A stretch of 11,610 bases of DNA from Actinomycetes bacterium (GTDB lineage Bacteria > Actinomycetota > Actinomycetes > Propionibacteriales > Propionibacteriaceae). Under the pieces are notes generated by a model that worked only from the letters and a program-made list of their open reading frames with translations, had not been told where the DNA came from and did not search any database. The stretch spans positions 1 to 11,610 of the forward strand of contig JAEZHJ010000192.1 in NCBI GenBank assembly GCA_023436925.1, in the 5' to 3' direction. Of the stretch, positions 1-7,322 are shown piece by piece (the first letter of the stretch is position 1; each line of letters opens with the position of its first letter). Made by a program: the position numbers and the translations under genes.

Positions 1-953
1 CCCGCGGTGCGGGGGAACAGCCACTCGTGCGGCACTGCCGCCACCGAGACGGTCTCATCACCGAGCAGGGCGACCTCGTCCGGGCCGGCATGCAGGCCGC
101 CGCCGAGCACCAGCCGCCGGCCCGGGAGCGCCCGGGCGACCAGGTCGCGCATCGCGTCGGGGTCGACCAGCGGCATGCTTCCGAAGCCGAGATAGAGCGG
201 CGCCGGACCGGCGGTGAGGAAGTCGGCCAGCAGCGGTGGCGGCCGGTACCCGACCGGCACCGGCTGCACCCAGTAGCCGGTGACGGCGAGTTGGGCGGGC
301 CAGTCCGGGGCGGGCGGCACCACCAGCGGGCTCGCACCGAGCACGGTCGGGGTGCGGGTCACCGCGCGGACGTGGTCCCGGGCCCGGCCGGCCGGCAGGT
401 CGAGGCGGCGATGGACGGCGCGCACCGCGGGCGCCAGCGTCCGGATCATCGCGAGCAGCTGGACCCAGCCGGCGGCCAGGTTCAGGGCGCTGGTGGCGCG
501 CGGCCGGGCGGGGTGGAGCAGGCTGGCGCCCCGCCGGGTGGGGACCCCGGGCTGCAGGACGGCGGCCACCAGTGGACGCCGCTCGCGTCGCGCCCAGGGC
601 TGCAGGGCCGGGACGGCGAGCAGCCCGCAGACCAACGCGTCCGCCTCACCCAGTGCCGCCACCAGGCCATCGGCGAAGACCGGCGCGAACCGCTCCACCG
701 CCGCCCTCATATTGGCCAGCTCGCGCCAGGGCTGGTCCGATCCGGTCAGCCAGCGCCGGATCGCCGGATCCTGCGAGGCGTCCAGGGAGATGTCGAAGGG
801 GGCGTAGCCAAGCTCGGCCGCCCTCACCAGCGGCTCGAAGTCGGAGGCGGCTGCGACGGTCACCCGGTAGCCCGCGCGGGCCAGCCCGCGGCCCAGCGCG
901 AGGTAGGGCTGGACGTCCCCCCGCGATCCCCAGGCGACCATCAGGACCCGCAT
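1..953 (-). CDS. Glycosyltransferase, GT28/UGT (MGT-like) family, C-terminus cut off
   Basis: Reading the minus strand from the ATG at 953 gives an open frame of 317 codons that leaves the window without a stop. The N-terminus (MRVLMVAWGSRGDVQPYLAL) is the classic start of GT28/UGT-type transferases, which move an activated sugar onto lipid, sterol or natural-product acceptors. Further on there is a typical inter-domain stretch (TGYWVQPV), the beginning of the C-terminal Rossmann domain (PLYLGFGSM), and near the edge VPHEWLFPRTA, which in this family directly precedes the HHGGAGT nucleotide-sugar motif. Perhaps 80-100 residues are missing. No signal peptide is seen, so the enzyme is probably cytosolic. 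The start lies 9 bases after the DUF554 stop, with a weak AGGG ribosome site overlapping that stop, so the two genes are probably cotranscribed. The family is clear; the acceptor cannot be told from sequence. Confidence 0.88.
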   Translation of the reverse strand, partial: MRVLMVAWGSRGDVQPYLALGRGLARAGYRVTVAAASDFEPLVRAAELGYAPFDISLDASQDPAIRRWLTGSDQPWRELANMRAAVERFAPVFADGLVAALGEADALVCGLLAVPALQPWARRERRPLVAAVLQPGVPTRRGASLLHPARPRATSALNLAAGWVQLLAMIRTLAPAVRAVHRRLDLPAGRARDHVRAVTRTPTVLGASPLVVPPAPDWPAQLAVTGYWVQPVPVGYRPPPLLADFLTAGPAPLYLGFGSMPLVDPDAMRDLVARALPGRRLVLGGGLHAGPDEVALLGDETVSVAAVPHEWLFPRTA

Positions 954-962
954 GCAGCGACC

Positions 963-1700
963 CTAGATGAAGTACCCCACTGCGGCAGTGAGCAGGGGAG
1001 CGACCAGCAGGGCGGGGAGCAGGTCGCCGATCGGCACGTGCTTGATCCCGCTGAGCCGGAAGCCCAGCCCGAGCAGGATGACGCCGCCGGTCGCGGTCAG
1101 CGAGTCGATCTGGGCCTGGGGCAGGAAGTCGCCCAGCCAGAACCCGAGCAGGGTCAGGCCGCCCTGATAGAGGATCATCGGGATCACCGAGGCCATCACG
1201 CCGATGCCCAGGCTGGCCGCGAAGGCGACCGAGGCGAACCCGTCCATCACCGCCTTGACCACCAACTGCTCGGCGCCGTTGCCCAGGCCGTCCGAGATGG
1301 ACCCGATGATCGACAGCGGCCCGACGCAGAAGATCAGGGTCGCGGTCACCGCCGCCTCGATGAAGGTGGCCTGGTCCGACTCGCGCGCGACTTTGCCGCG
1401 CAGCCAGTCGGCGGCGCCGTCCAGGCGTTCCTCCAGGCGCAGCGCCGACCCGGCCAGGCCGCCGATCAGCAGCGCGCCGAGGACGACCAGCAGCCGGCTG
1501 CCCTCACCGACCTCGTCGGCGAAGGCCTGCGACATCCCGTCGGCGATCGACAGCCCGCCGATCACCAGCGAGATCAGGCCGAGGATCTGGGTGACCAGGT
1601 CGCGGGTGCGCACCGGCAGCCGGTGGCCGACAGCGATCCCGATCAACGAACCGACCACCACTGTCACCACATTGATGGCCGTGCCGGCGCCGATGAACAT
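963..1700 (-). CDS. DUF554 family multipass membrane protein (YdfK/YqgA-like)
   Basis: This is a 245-residue, strongly hydrophobic protein with about seven likely membrane helices. The first covers roughly residues 2-25, starting MFIGAGTAINVVTVVVGSLI, which matches the typical N-terminus of the DUF554 family (B. subtilis YdfK, E. coli YqgA). The central segment CVGPLSIIGSISDGL is the family's most recognisable motif. The biochemical function of the family is not established, although its members look like transporters or channels. The ATG at 1700 is the only reasonable start: an in-frame TGA lies four codons upstream and no Shine-Dalgarno sequence is visible, so translation may be leaderless or weak. 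It is divergent from hisD across 58 bases and sits upstream of the glycosyltransferase on the same strand. Family assignment is firm; function is unknown. Confidence 0.88.
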   Translation of the reverse strand: MFIGAGTAINVVTVVVGSLIGIAVGHRLPVRTRDLVTQILGLISLVIGGLSIADGMSQAFADEVGEGSRLLVVLGALLIGGLAGSALRLEERLDGAADWLRGKVARESDQATFIEAAVTATLIFCVGPLSIIGSISDGLGNGAEQLVVKAVMDGFASVAFAASLGIGVMASVIPMILYQGGLTLLGFWLGDFLPQAQIDSLTATGGVILLGLGFRLSGIKHVPIGDLLPALLVAPLLTAAVGYFI

Positions 1701-1745
1701 GGCGCACAGTCAACCACCTGGTCGGGCGGCCTCCGGCAACGCCCG

Positions 1746-1751
1746 TAGAAT
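1746..1751 (+). promoter_or_regulatory. -10 box of hisD, leaderless promoter
   Basis: TAGAAT matches the actinobacterial TAnnnT -10 box. It is followed by exactly 7 bases and then the GTG at 1759, so transcription would start at or within a base of the start codon. No good -35 element is visible. No attenuator or leader peptide fits in the 58-base divergent region. Confidence 0.65.
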
Positions 1752-1758
1752 CACGGCT

Positions 1759-3063
1759 GTGTTGCGAACTCTTGACCTGCGTGGCCGCCCCTTCGACTCC
1801 CGGACGGCCCTGCCGCGGGCCCGCTTCGACGTGGCTGCGGCGATGGAGGTCGTCTCGCCGATCGTGGACGCCGTCGCCGAGCGCGGCGAGGCGGCGTTGC
1901 GGGAGTTCTCCGAGCGCTTCGACAAGGTGGTGCCGGCCTCCTTCCGGGTGCCGGCCGAGGCCCTGGCCGAGGCGGCCGCCGGGCTGGGCGAGGCGGAGCG
2001 CCGCGCCTTCGTCGAGGCGATCGCCCGGCGCCGCGCAGTCGCCGAGGCCGAGGGCGAGCCGGACGTGGTGAGCGTCGAGGTGGCCCCCGGCGCGGTGGTC
2101 CAGCAGCGGTCGGTCCCGGTGCGTCGCGTGGGGCTCTACGTCCCGGGCGGGCTGGCCCCGCTGGCCTCCAGCGTGCTGATGAACGTGGTCCCGGCCCAGG
2201 CCGCCGGGGTCGCCTCGATCGCCGTCAGCTCGCCGCCCCAGGCCGAGTTCGGCGGGCTGCCGCACCCGAATGTGCTGGCCGTGTGTGAACTCCTCGGAGT
2301 GTCGGAGGTCTACGCCGTCGGGGGCGCCCAGGCGGTGGCGATGTTCGCCCACGGCGTCCCCGGGTTGTGCGAGCCGGTCGACCTGGTCACCGGCCCGGGC
2401 AATATCTACGTGGTCGCCGCCAAACGGCTGCTGCGCGGCAAGGTCGGGATCGACTCGGAGGCGGGACCCACCGAGATCGCGATCCTGGCCGACCGGACCG
2501 CCAACCCCGAGTTCGTCGCCGCCGACCTGATCTCCCAGGCCGAGCACGACCCGCTGGCCGCCGCGGTGCTGGTGACCGACAGCACCGACCTGGCCGAGGC
2601 GGTGCAGCGCGCGGTCGAGCCGCAGGTGGCCGCCACCCGGCACGTCGAGCGGATCCGGACGGCGCTGTCCGGTGAGCAGTCCGCGATCGTCCTGGTCGAC
2701 GACCTGGGCACCGGGATCGACGTGGTCAACGCCTACGGCGCCGAGCACCTCGAGATCCAGACCGCCGACCCGGCCGCGGTCGCCGCGCGGGTGCACAACG
2801 CGGGCGCGATCTTCCTCGGCCCGTGGTCGCCGGTGTCCCTGGGCGACTACGTCGCCGGCAGCACCCACGTGCTGCCGACGGCGGGTGCCGCCCGCCACTC
2901 CTCGGGGCTGAACGTGAAGAGCTTCCTCAAGGCCGTCCACGTCATCGACTACGACCGCTCGGCGCTGCTGGCGGTGGCCGACGACGTCGAGACCTTCGCC
3001 GCGGCGGAGGACCTGCCCGCCCACGGCGCGGCGGTCACCGTCCGCCGGGGGACTGCCGAATGA
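1759..3063 (+). CDS. hisD: Histidinol dehydrogenase
   Basis: HisD catalyses the last two oxidations of histidine synthesis, L-histidinol to L-histidine via histidinal, using NAD and one zinc. With the GTG at 1759 the protein has 434 residues, normal for the family. Visible motifs are LYVPGG and VPAQAAGV in the N-terminal half, GGAQAVAMFAHG, and the NAD-region signature DLVTGPGNIYV. The zinc ligands known from E. coli HisD are all present: Q260 and H263 (QAEHD), D363 (GDYVAGSTH) and H422 near the C-terminus. The catalytic Glu-His pair is E329-H330 (AEHLEI). GTG 1759 is chosen because homology begins immediately (LRTLDLRG) and a -10 box lies 7 bases upstream; TTG 1762 is possible but less likely. 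The frame is open further upstream, but that part is antisense to the DUF554 gene and not homologous. The stop overlaps the hisC start (ATGA). Confidence 0.97.
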   Translation: MLRTLDLRGRPFDSRTALPRARFDVAAAMEVVSPIVDAVAERGEAALREFSERFDKVVPASFRVPAEALAEAAAGLGEAERRAFVEAIARRRAVAEAEGEPDVVSVEVAPGAVVQQRSVPVRRVGLYVPGGLAPLASSVLMNVVPAQAAGVASIAVSSPPQAEFGGLPHPNVLAVCELLGVSEVYAVGGAQAVAMFAHGVPGLCEPVDLVTGPGNIYVVAAKRLLRGKVGIDSEAGPTEIAILADRTANPEFVAADLISQAEHDPLAAAVLVTDSTDLAEAVQRAVEPQVAATRHVERIRTALSGEQSAIVLVDDLGTGIDVVNAYGAEHLEIQTADPAAVAARVHNAGAIFLGPWSPVSLGDYVAGSTHVLPTAGAARHSSGLNVKSFLKAVHVIDYDRSALLAVADDVETFAAAEDLPAHGAAVTVRRGTAE

Positions 3064-4151
3064 GGCCCGATCCCGCGCTCTCCGACCTGCCGCTGCGTCC
3101 GGAACTGGTGGGGGAGCAGCCCTACGGTGCACCCCAGATCCCGGACGTCATCCTGCTCAACACCAACGAGAACCCGTTCCCACCCGGACCGGCGGTCATC
3201 GCCGACATGCTCGCCGCGCTCGGCGAGGCGGCCCGCGGGGTGAACCGCTACCCCGACCGGGAGGCGCTCGCGCTGCGCGAGGACCTGGCGTCCTACCTCG
3301 GCCACGGCCTGGACGCCGGCCGGATCTGGGCGGCCAACGGCTCCAACGAGGTGATGACCCACCTGCTGGGCGCCTTCGCCGGGCCGGGCCGGTCGGTGCT
3401 GACCTTCGGACCCACCTACTCGATGTATCCCGAGTACGCCCGCAACACCCACAGCGGGTACGTGGTCGTGCCGAGACGTGCCGACTTCTCGATCGACCCG
3501 GACGAGGCGCTCGCCGCAATCGCGGAGCACCGGCCGTCGGTGGTGATCATCACCACGCCGAACAATCCGACCGGGACCACGACGCCGCTGGAGGTGACCC
3601 GCGCGATCGTCGCCGGAACCGAGGCCATCGTGGTGGTGGACGAGGCCTACCAGGAGTTCTCCCGGCACCCCGAGCAGACCGCGCTCACGCTGTTGCCGGA
3701 GTTCGGCAACCTGGTCGTCACGCGCACCATGAGCAAGGCGTTCGCGCTGGCCGGTGGCCGGGTGGGCTATCTGGCGGCGGCCCCCGCCATCGTCGACGCC
3801 TGCCGGATCGTCCGGCTGCCCTACCACCTCTCGCTGCAGACCCAGACGATCGCCCGGGTGGCGCTGGCGCACGCCCCCGAGATGCTCGCCGGGGTCGACC
3901 TGCTGCGCGGGGTGCGTGACCAGATGCTGGTCCGGTTGCCTCAACTGGGGGTAGAGGTGATCGACTCGGATGCCAACTTCGTGCTGTTCGGCCCGTTCGC
4001 CGACCGGCATGATGTCTGGCAGCGCCTGCTCGACCGCGGCGTCCTCGTGCGCGAGGTGGGGCCCCCCGGGTGGCTCCGGGTCTCGGTCGGCACGCCGGAG
4101 CAGACCGACCAGTTCTACGCCGCCCTCGCCGGGTCGCTGAAGGAGATGTGA
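3060..4151 (+). CDS. hisC: Histidinol-phosphate aminotransferase
   Basis: This is a PLP-dependent fold-type I aminotransferase of 363 residues that converts imidazole-acetol phosphate plus glutamate into histidinol phosphate. Characteristic segments are LNTNENPFPPGP near the N-terminus (substrate region), RYPDREALALR, ANGSNE (cofactor phosphate site), TPNNPTGT, and the PLP-ring aspartate D194 in VVVDEAYQEF. The Schiff-base lysine is K226 in SKAFALAGGRVGYL, and the C-terminal arginine patch GWLRVSVGT binds the substrate carboxylate or phosphate. The ATG at 3060 overlaps the hisD stop as ATGA, implying translational coupling; upstream in-frame sequence belongs to hisD's alternate frame. Its TGA shares one base with the hisB ATG. 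Actinobacteria have related aromatic aminotransferases, but the location between hisD and hisB fixes the role. Confidence 0.97.
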   Translation: MRPDPALSDLPLRPELVGEQPYGAPQIPDVILLNTNENPFPPGPAVIADMLAALGEAARGVNRYPDREALALREDLASYLGHGLDAGRIWAANGSNEVMTHLLGAFAGPGRSVLTFGPTYSMYPEYARNTHSGYVVVPRRADFSIDPDEALAAIAEHRPSVVIITTPNNPTGTTTPLEVTRAIVAGTEAIVVVDEAYQEFSRHPEQTALTLLPEFGNLVVTRTMSKAFALAGGRVGYLAAAPAIVDACRIVRLPYHLSLQTQTIARVALAHAPEMLAGVDLLRGVRDQMLVRLPQLGVEVIDSDANFVLFGPFADRHDVWQRLLDRGVLVREVGPPGWLRVSVGTPEQTDQFYAALAGSLKEM

Positions 4152-4765
4152 TGAGTCCCCGTACCGCCGTCGTCGAGCGCCGCACCAGTGAGTCCTCGGT
4201 GCGGGTCTGGCTCAACCTCGACGGCACCGGCCGTTCCGAGATCTCCACCGGCGTCGGCTTCTACGACCACATGCTCACCGCGCTGGCGCGGCACTCCCTG
4301 ATCGACCTCGAGGTGACCACCACCGGTGACCTCCACATCGACGGCCACCACAGCATCGAGGACACTGCCATCGTGCTCGGCCTGGCGCTGTCGGAGGCCC
4401 TGGGCGACAAGGCCGGGATCCGCCGCTACGCCGACGCCACCGTTCCGCTGGACGAGGCCCTGGCACACTGCGTCGTCGACCTGGCCGGGCGGCCCTATGT
4501 GGTGCACTCCGGCGAGCCGGAGGGCCAGCAGTACGTCGCCATCGGCGGCTCCGGGGTACCGTTCCTGGGCTCGATGACCCGCCACGTGATGGAGGCGTTC
4601 GCGCTCAACGCCCGGATCTGCCTGCACCTGCGGGTGCTCGCCGGACGGGACCCGCACCACATCGTGGAGGCCCAGTTCAAGGCCCTGGCCCGGGCATTGC
4701 GCGACGCGGTCGCCCTCGACCCGCGCATCGCGGGCGAGATCCCCTCGACGAAGGGTGCCCTGTGA
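4151..4765 (+). CDS. hisB: Imidazoleglycerol-phosphate dehydratase
   Basis: This is a monofunctional HisB of 204 residues. It removes water from imidazoleglycerol phosphate to give imidazole-acetol phosphate, using manganese in a large symmetrical oligomer. The two halves of the duplicated fold carry the metal motifs: HHSIED at 66-71 and DPHHIVEAQFKALARAL at 167-183, with FYDHML at 37-42 and RHVMEAF at 144-150 as further ligands. There is no N-terminal phosphatase domain, unlike the bifunctional enterobacterial enzyme, so histidinol-phosphate phosphatase must be encoded elsewhere. The start is well set by AAGGAG just before the ATG and by the TGATG junction with hisC. The stop overlaps the GTG of hisH (GTGA). 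Confidence 0.97.
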   Translation: MSPRTAVVERRTSESSVRVWLNLDGTGRSEISTGVGFYDHMLTALARHSLIDLEVTTTGDLHIDGHHSIEDTAIVLGLALSEALGDKAGIRRYADATVPLDEALAHCVVDLAGRPYVVHSGEPEGQQYVAIGGSGVPFLGSMTRHVMEAFALNARICLHLRVLAGRDPHHIVEAQFKALARALRDAVALDPRIAGEIPSTKGAL

Positions 4766-5400
4766 CCGGTCCCCGGGTGGTGGTCCTCGATTACGGCTCG
4801 GGGAACCTCCACTCGGCGACGCGCGCCCTGGCAGCGGCCGGGGCCGAGGTCGAACTGACCGCCGACCCGGACGCCTGCCTGGCCGCCGACGGCCTGGTGG
4901 TGCCCGGGGTGGGTGCCTTCGCGGCCTGCATGGACGGCCTGGTTGCCGTCGGCGGTCCGGCCATCATCGGCACCCGGCTGGCGGACCGCCGTCCGGTGTT
5001 GGGCATCTGCGTCGGTCACCAGGTGATGTTCGACCTCGGGGTCGAGCACGACATCCCCACCGACGGGCTCGCCGCCCTGCCGGGGGTCGTGGAGGAACTG
5101 CACGCCCTCCCGCTGCCGCACATGGGCTGGAACACGGTCCAGGCTCCCGCCGGGACCCGGATGTTCGCCGGGGTCGCGGACCAGCGGTTCTACTTCGTCC
5201 ACTCCTTCGGCGTCCGCCGGCCCGGTGACCTGCCGGACACCGAGGTCACCTGGGCCGAGCACGGCGGCGACCGGTTCGTCGCCGCGGTGGAGCACGGCCC
5301 GCTGTGGAGCACCCAGTTCCACCCCGAGAAGTCCGGCCAGGCCGGCGCCCGGTTGCTGCGCAACTGGGTCGAGACCCTCACAGGCCAGGAGGCTGCATGA
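4762..5400 (+). CDS. hisH: Imidazole glycerol phosphate synthase, glutaminase subunit
   Basis: This is a class I glutamine amidotransferase of 212 residues. It hydrolyses glutamine and passes ammonia to HisF, which turns PRFAR into imidazoleglycerol phosphate and AICAR. The N-terminus VVVLDYGSGNLHSA is typical of HisH. The catalytic triad is C83 (GICVGHQ), H187 and E189 (FHPEKSGQAG); the oxyanion-strand motif HMGWN starts at 120. The residue two after the nucleophile loop glycine is His (GICVGHQ) where HisH usually has Met; GHQ is common in related amidotransferases, so this is a variant rather than a defect. The GTG start at 4762 overlaps the hisB stop. Its obligate partner hisF is not in the window. 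Confidence 0.96.
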   Translation: MTGPRVVVLDYGSGNLHSATRALAAAGAEVELTADPDACLAADGLVVPGVGAFAACMDGLVAVGGPAIIGTRLADRRPVLGICVGHQVMFDLGVEHDIPTDGLAALPGVVEELHALPLPHMGWNTVQAPAGTRMFAGVADQRFYFVHSFGVRRPGDLPDTEVTWAEHGGDRFVAAVEHGPLWSTQFHPEKSGQAGARLLRNWVETLTGQEAA

Positions 5401-6128
5401 CCGGGCTGGAGCTGTTGCCGGCCGTCGACGTCCAGGACGGCCAGGCCGTCCAGCTCGTGCAGGGGGTGGCGGGCAGCGAGAAGGTGTTCGGCGCGCCCCG
5501 CGAGGCCGCCCTGCGCTGGCAGGAGGCGGGAGCCGAATGGATCCACCTGGTCGACCTCGACGCAGCCTTCGGTCGCGGCTCGAACGCCGGCCTGATCGCC
5601 GAACTCGTCGCCGAGCTGGACGTGAAGGTCGAGCTGTCCGGCGGGATCCGCGACGACGCCAGCCTGGAGCGCGCCCTGGCCACCGGTTGCCGCCGGGTCA
5701 ACATCGGGACCGCGGCGCTGGAGAGCCCGCAGTGGTGCGAGCAGGTGATCGGCGAGTTCGGCGACCGGATCGCGATCGGGCTGGACGTCCGCGGCACCCG
5801 GCTGGCCGCCCGCGGCTGGACCCGGGAGGGCGGTGAGCTGTTCGAGACGCTGGCCCGGCTCGACGCGGCCGGCTGCGCCCGCTACGTCGTGACCGATGTG
5901 GCCAGCGACGGGATGCTCACCGGCCCGAACCTCGACCTGCTCGCCTCGGTGTGCCGGCGCACCCCGGCGAAGGTGGTCGCCAGCGGCGGCATCGCCCAGC
6001 TGGACGACCTGCGGGCGTTGCGGGACCTGGTCCCGCTCGGCGTCGAGGGGGCGATCATCGGCACCGCCCTGTACGTCGGGAACTTCACCCTTCCCGAGGC
6101 CCTGGAGGTCGCTGCCGGACGGGGGTGA
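5397..6128 (+). CDS. priA: Phosphoribosyl isomerase A (HisA/PriA)
   Basis: This is a 243-residue (beta/alpha)8-barrel isomerase that converts ProFAR to PRFAR. In actinobacteria the homologue PriA often also performs the TrpF reaction of tryptophan synthesis. Identity is shown by LLPAVDV at 6-12, GAEWIHLVDLDAAFGRGSN at 45-63, VELSGGIRDD at 78-87 and GVEGAIIGTALY. The general acid/base pair is D11 and D171, and D130 is present. R139 and W141 (RGW) correspond to Arg143 and Trp145 of M. tuberculosis PriA, supporting a PriA-type active site. Oddly, three normally basic positions are neutral: Q19 (Arg19 in M. tuberculosis), S170 just before D171 (normally Lys/Arg) and T223 in GTALY (normally GKALY). 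AGGAGG lies 5 bases before the ATG, which overlaps the hisH stop. Whether it still has both activities cannot be read from sequence. Confidence 0.94.
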   Translation: MTGLELLPAVDVQDGQAVQLVQGVAGSEKVFGAPREAALRWQEAGAEWIHLVDLDAAFGRGSNAGLIAELVAELDVKVELSGGIRDDASLERALATGCRRVNIGTAALESPQWCEQVIGEFGDRIAIGLDVRGTRLAARGWTREGGELFETLARLDAAGCARYVVTDVASDGMLTGPNLDLLASVCRRTPAKVVASGGIAQLDDLRALRDLVPLGVEGAIIGTALYVGNFTLPEALEVAAGRG

Positions 6129-6952
6129 ACGTCCTCTCGCCGCAGGACCTCCTGCTGCTGCACGACGAACAGCTGCGCACCGCCGCCGAACTCGACGGGG
6201 CGGCCGACCCCGGCCGGATCGGGCCGCTGTGGGTGGGGAGGTTCGGCTCGGCCGGCTTCGTCAGCTACCGCGACCTGGCCGGCATCGACGCGGCCGGGAT
6301 CGACGACCTGATCGCCGCCGTCCTCGCCCGCTTCGCCGCCGACCCCGCGGTGGTCGAGGTCGAGTGGAAGACCCGCGGCCACGATGCCGTCCCCTTCCTG
6401 GCCGACCGGTTGCTCGCCGCCGGCTTCGCGCCGCAGGAGCCCGAGACGGTGATGGTCGGCCAGGCGGAGTCGCTGACCGGGTCGGCCCCGCCCCCGCCAC
6501 CGGTGAGGGTTCGCCGCGCCGGCGACGGCGGGGACCTGGCCGGGGACGTCGCCGCGGCGACCCGGCTGCACCAGGCGGTCTTCGGCGAAGTCCACGCCGG
6601 TGGGGCAGAGGTGCTGCTCGAGGTGCTGACCCGGGCGCCCGACCGCAACCAGCTGTGGTTCGCCCAGGCCGGGGGTGCCGTGATCGGAACCGGGCGGCTG
6701 GCCAGGGCGCCCGGGACCCGGTTCGTCGGGCTCTTCGGCGGCGCCGTCGCACCGGCCTGGCGCCACCACGGGATCTACCGGGTGCTGACCGCCGCTCGGG
6801 CCGCAGCGGCGCTGGAGCTGGGCTGTGACCTGGTCTATGCCGAGTGCACCCCGTTCTCCCGGCCGATCCTGGCCCGCTCCGGACTGGTGGCCGTCACCAC
6901 CGCCACCGCCTACATCTGGAGCAACCGCTCCAACCGGCCCGCGCAGCCGTAG
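6125..6952 (+). CDS. GNAT family N-acetyltransferase, two-part
   Basis: This is a 275-residue protein starting at the GTG of a GTGA overlap with the hisA stop. The C-terminal half has the GNAT fold: WFAQAGGAVIGTGRLA (central strands), FVGLFGGAVAPAWR, then the acetyl-CoA pyrophosphate loop RHHGIY at 213-218, followed by a helix and a strand-turn (CDLVYAECTPFSRPILARSGL). The N-terminal 110 or so residues (VEVEWKTRGHD, LLAAGFAPQEPETVMV) look like a degenerate first GNAT-like lobe known from other actinobacterial acetyltransferases. A proline run near residue 120 links the lobes. The substrate is unknown. Its position at the end of the his operon, where hisF is commonly found, makes coexpression with histidine synthesis likely, but no family knowledge ties it to that pathway. 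Confidence 0.85.
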   Translation: MNVLSPQDLLLLHDEQLRTAAELDGAADPGRIGPLWVGRFGSAGFVSYRDLAGIDAAGIDDLIAAVLARFAADPAVVEVEWKTRGHDAVPFLADRLLAAGFAPQEPETVMVGQAESLTGSAPPPPPVRVRRAGDGGDLAGDVAAATRLHQAVFGEVHAGGAEVLLEVLTRAPDRNQLWFAQAGGAVIGTGRLARAPGTRFVGLFGGAVAPAWRHHGIYRVLTAARAAAALELGCDLVYAECTPFSRPILARSGLVAVTTATAYIWSNRSNRPAQP

Positions 6953-6955
6953 GCT
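6950..6955 (+). promoter_or_regulatory. -10 box inside the GNAT stop codon, leaderless promoter
   Basis: TAGGCT fits TAnnnT and stands exactly 7 bases before the GTG at 6963. Its first three bases are the TAG stop of the GNAT gene. The spacing equals that of the hisD and lipoate ligase promoters. No -35 box is obvious. Confidence 0.55.
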
Positions 6956-6962
6956 GTGCCGG

Positions 6963-7277
6963 GTGAGCAGCTCTGACTACCGCGAACCGACCAACGAGGA
7001 ACTCTGGCCGCAGCCGCCGGCCAGTCCTGCTGCCGGCTCGCAGCCCGGCTACCCGGGCCAGGGTCTGGCACCCCACCAGCCGTCGCCCGCGCCGGTACCC
7101 GTGGCCCCGGCCGCGGCCGGTGACCGCACCGGGTTCGTGCTTGCGCTGATCTCGATGGTGATGGCCATCCCGCTGACCGCGATCGCCGTGTCCGAGGCCG
7201 GGCTGCCCGGCCTGCTGGTGGTCTGGATCGGGATCGCGCTGGTCAACGCGGTCTACGCCTGGGGTCGGCGTCGCTGA
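6963..7277 (+). CDS. Small proline-rich two-helix membrane protein, unknown function
   Basis: With the GTG at 6963 this is a 104-residue protein. Residues 1-54 are hydrophilic and rich in Pro, Ala and Gln, beginning VSSSDYREPTNEELWPQPP, and are probably cytosolic and disordered. Two membrane helices follow at about 57-77 and 81-100, ending in a WGRRR anchor. Actinobacterial small proteins with a proline-rich head and two helices are common, but I recognise no named family. The start is chosen because a TAnnnT box lies 7 bases upstream and there is no Shine-Dalgarno sequence; the frame stays open upstream but only as a shadow of the GNAT gene. It is separated from GNAT by 10 bases and is convergent with the 65-residue membrane protein at 7319-7516. 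Read-through from the his operon is possible. Confidence 0.72.
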   Translation: MSSSDYREPTNEELWPQPPASPAAGSQPGYPGQGLAPHQPSPAPVPVAPAAAGDRTGFVLALISMVMAIPLTAIAVSEAGLPGLLVVWIGIALVNAVYAWGRRR

Positions 7278-7294
7278 AGCGGCGGGCCGGCAGC

Positions 7295-7322
7295 GTCAGG
7301 CCTGACCGACCGGGTGGGTCAG
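7295..7322. terminator. Overlapping palindromes between convergent genes, candidate two-way terminator
   Basis: The 41 bases between the converging genes contain a perfect 12-base palindrome (GTCAGGCCTGAC, 7295-7306). It overlaps a second inverted repeat, CTGACC at 7302-7307 with GGTCAG at 7317-7322, which covers the minus-strand stop codon. The second can fold with a G-G mismatch and a short inner stem. There is no T-run, so it would be a non-canonical terminator. A protein-binding palindrome is the alternative. Confidence 0.35.

Noticed and set aside
1706..1712. TTGACT/GACTGT on the minus strand as promoter of DUF554
   Set aside because: TTGACT as a -35 box would be about 6 bases from the ATG, and GACTGT is a poor -10 box with a 5-base gap, unlike the clean 7-base cases.
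27..1748. Plus-strand open frame of 573 codons
   Set aside because: It lies antisense to the glycosyltransferase and DUF554 genes and has a low-complexity Arg/Gly/Asp/Gln-rich composition typical of GC-rich shadow frames, with no recognisable domain.
1743..1756. CCGT...ACGG inverted repeat across the hisD -10 box as an operator
   Set aside because: Arms of only four bases in GC-rich DNA are expected by chance; no known operator matches.
1204..1758. N-terminal extension of hisD by about 185 residues
   Set aside because: The frame is open but antisense to DUF554, and homology to HisD begins only at the GTG at 1759, directly after a -10 box.
1701..1758. Histidine attenuator, T-box or leader peptide upstream of hisD
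   Set aside because: Only 58 bases separate the divergent genes, the promoter appears leaderless, and no His-codon run or T-box sequence is present.
1504..3132. Minus-strand open frame of 542 codons
   Set aside because: It is antisense to hisD and part of DUF554. The composition is that of a shadow frame (His, Arg, Gly, Asp), and hisD is unmistakable on the plus strand.
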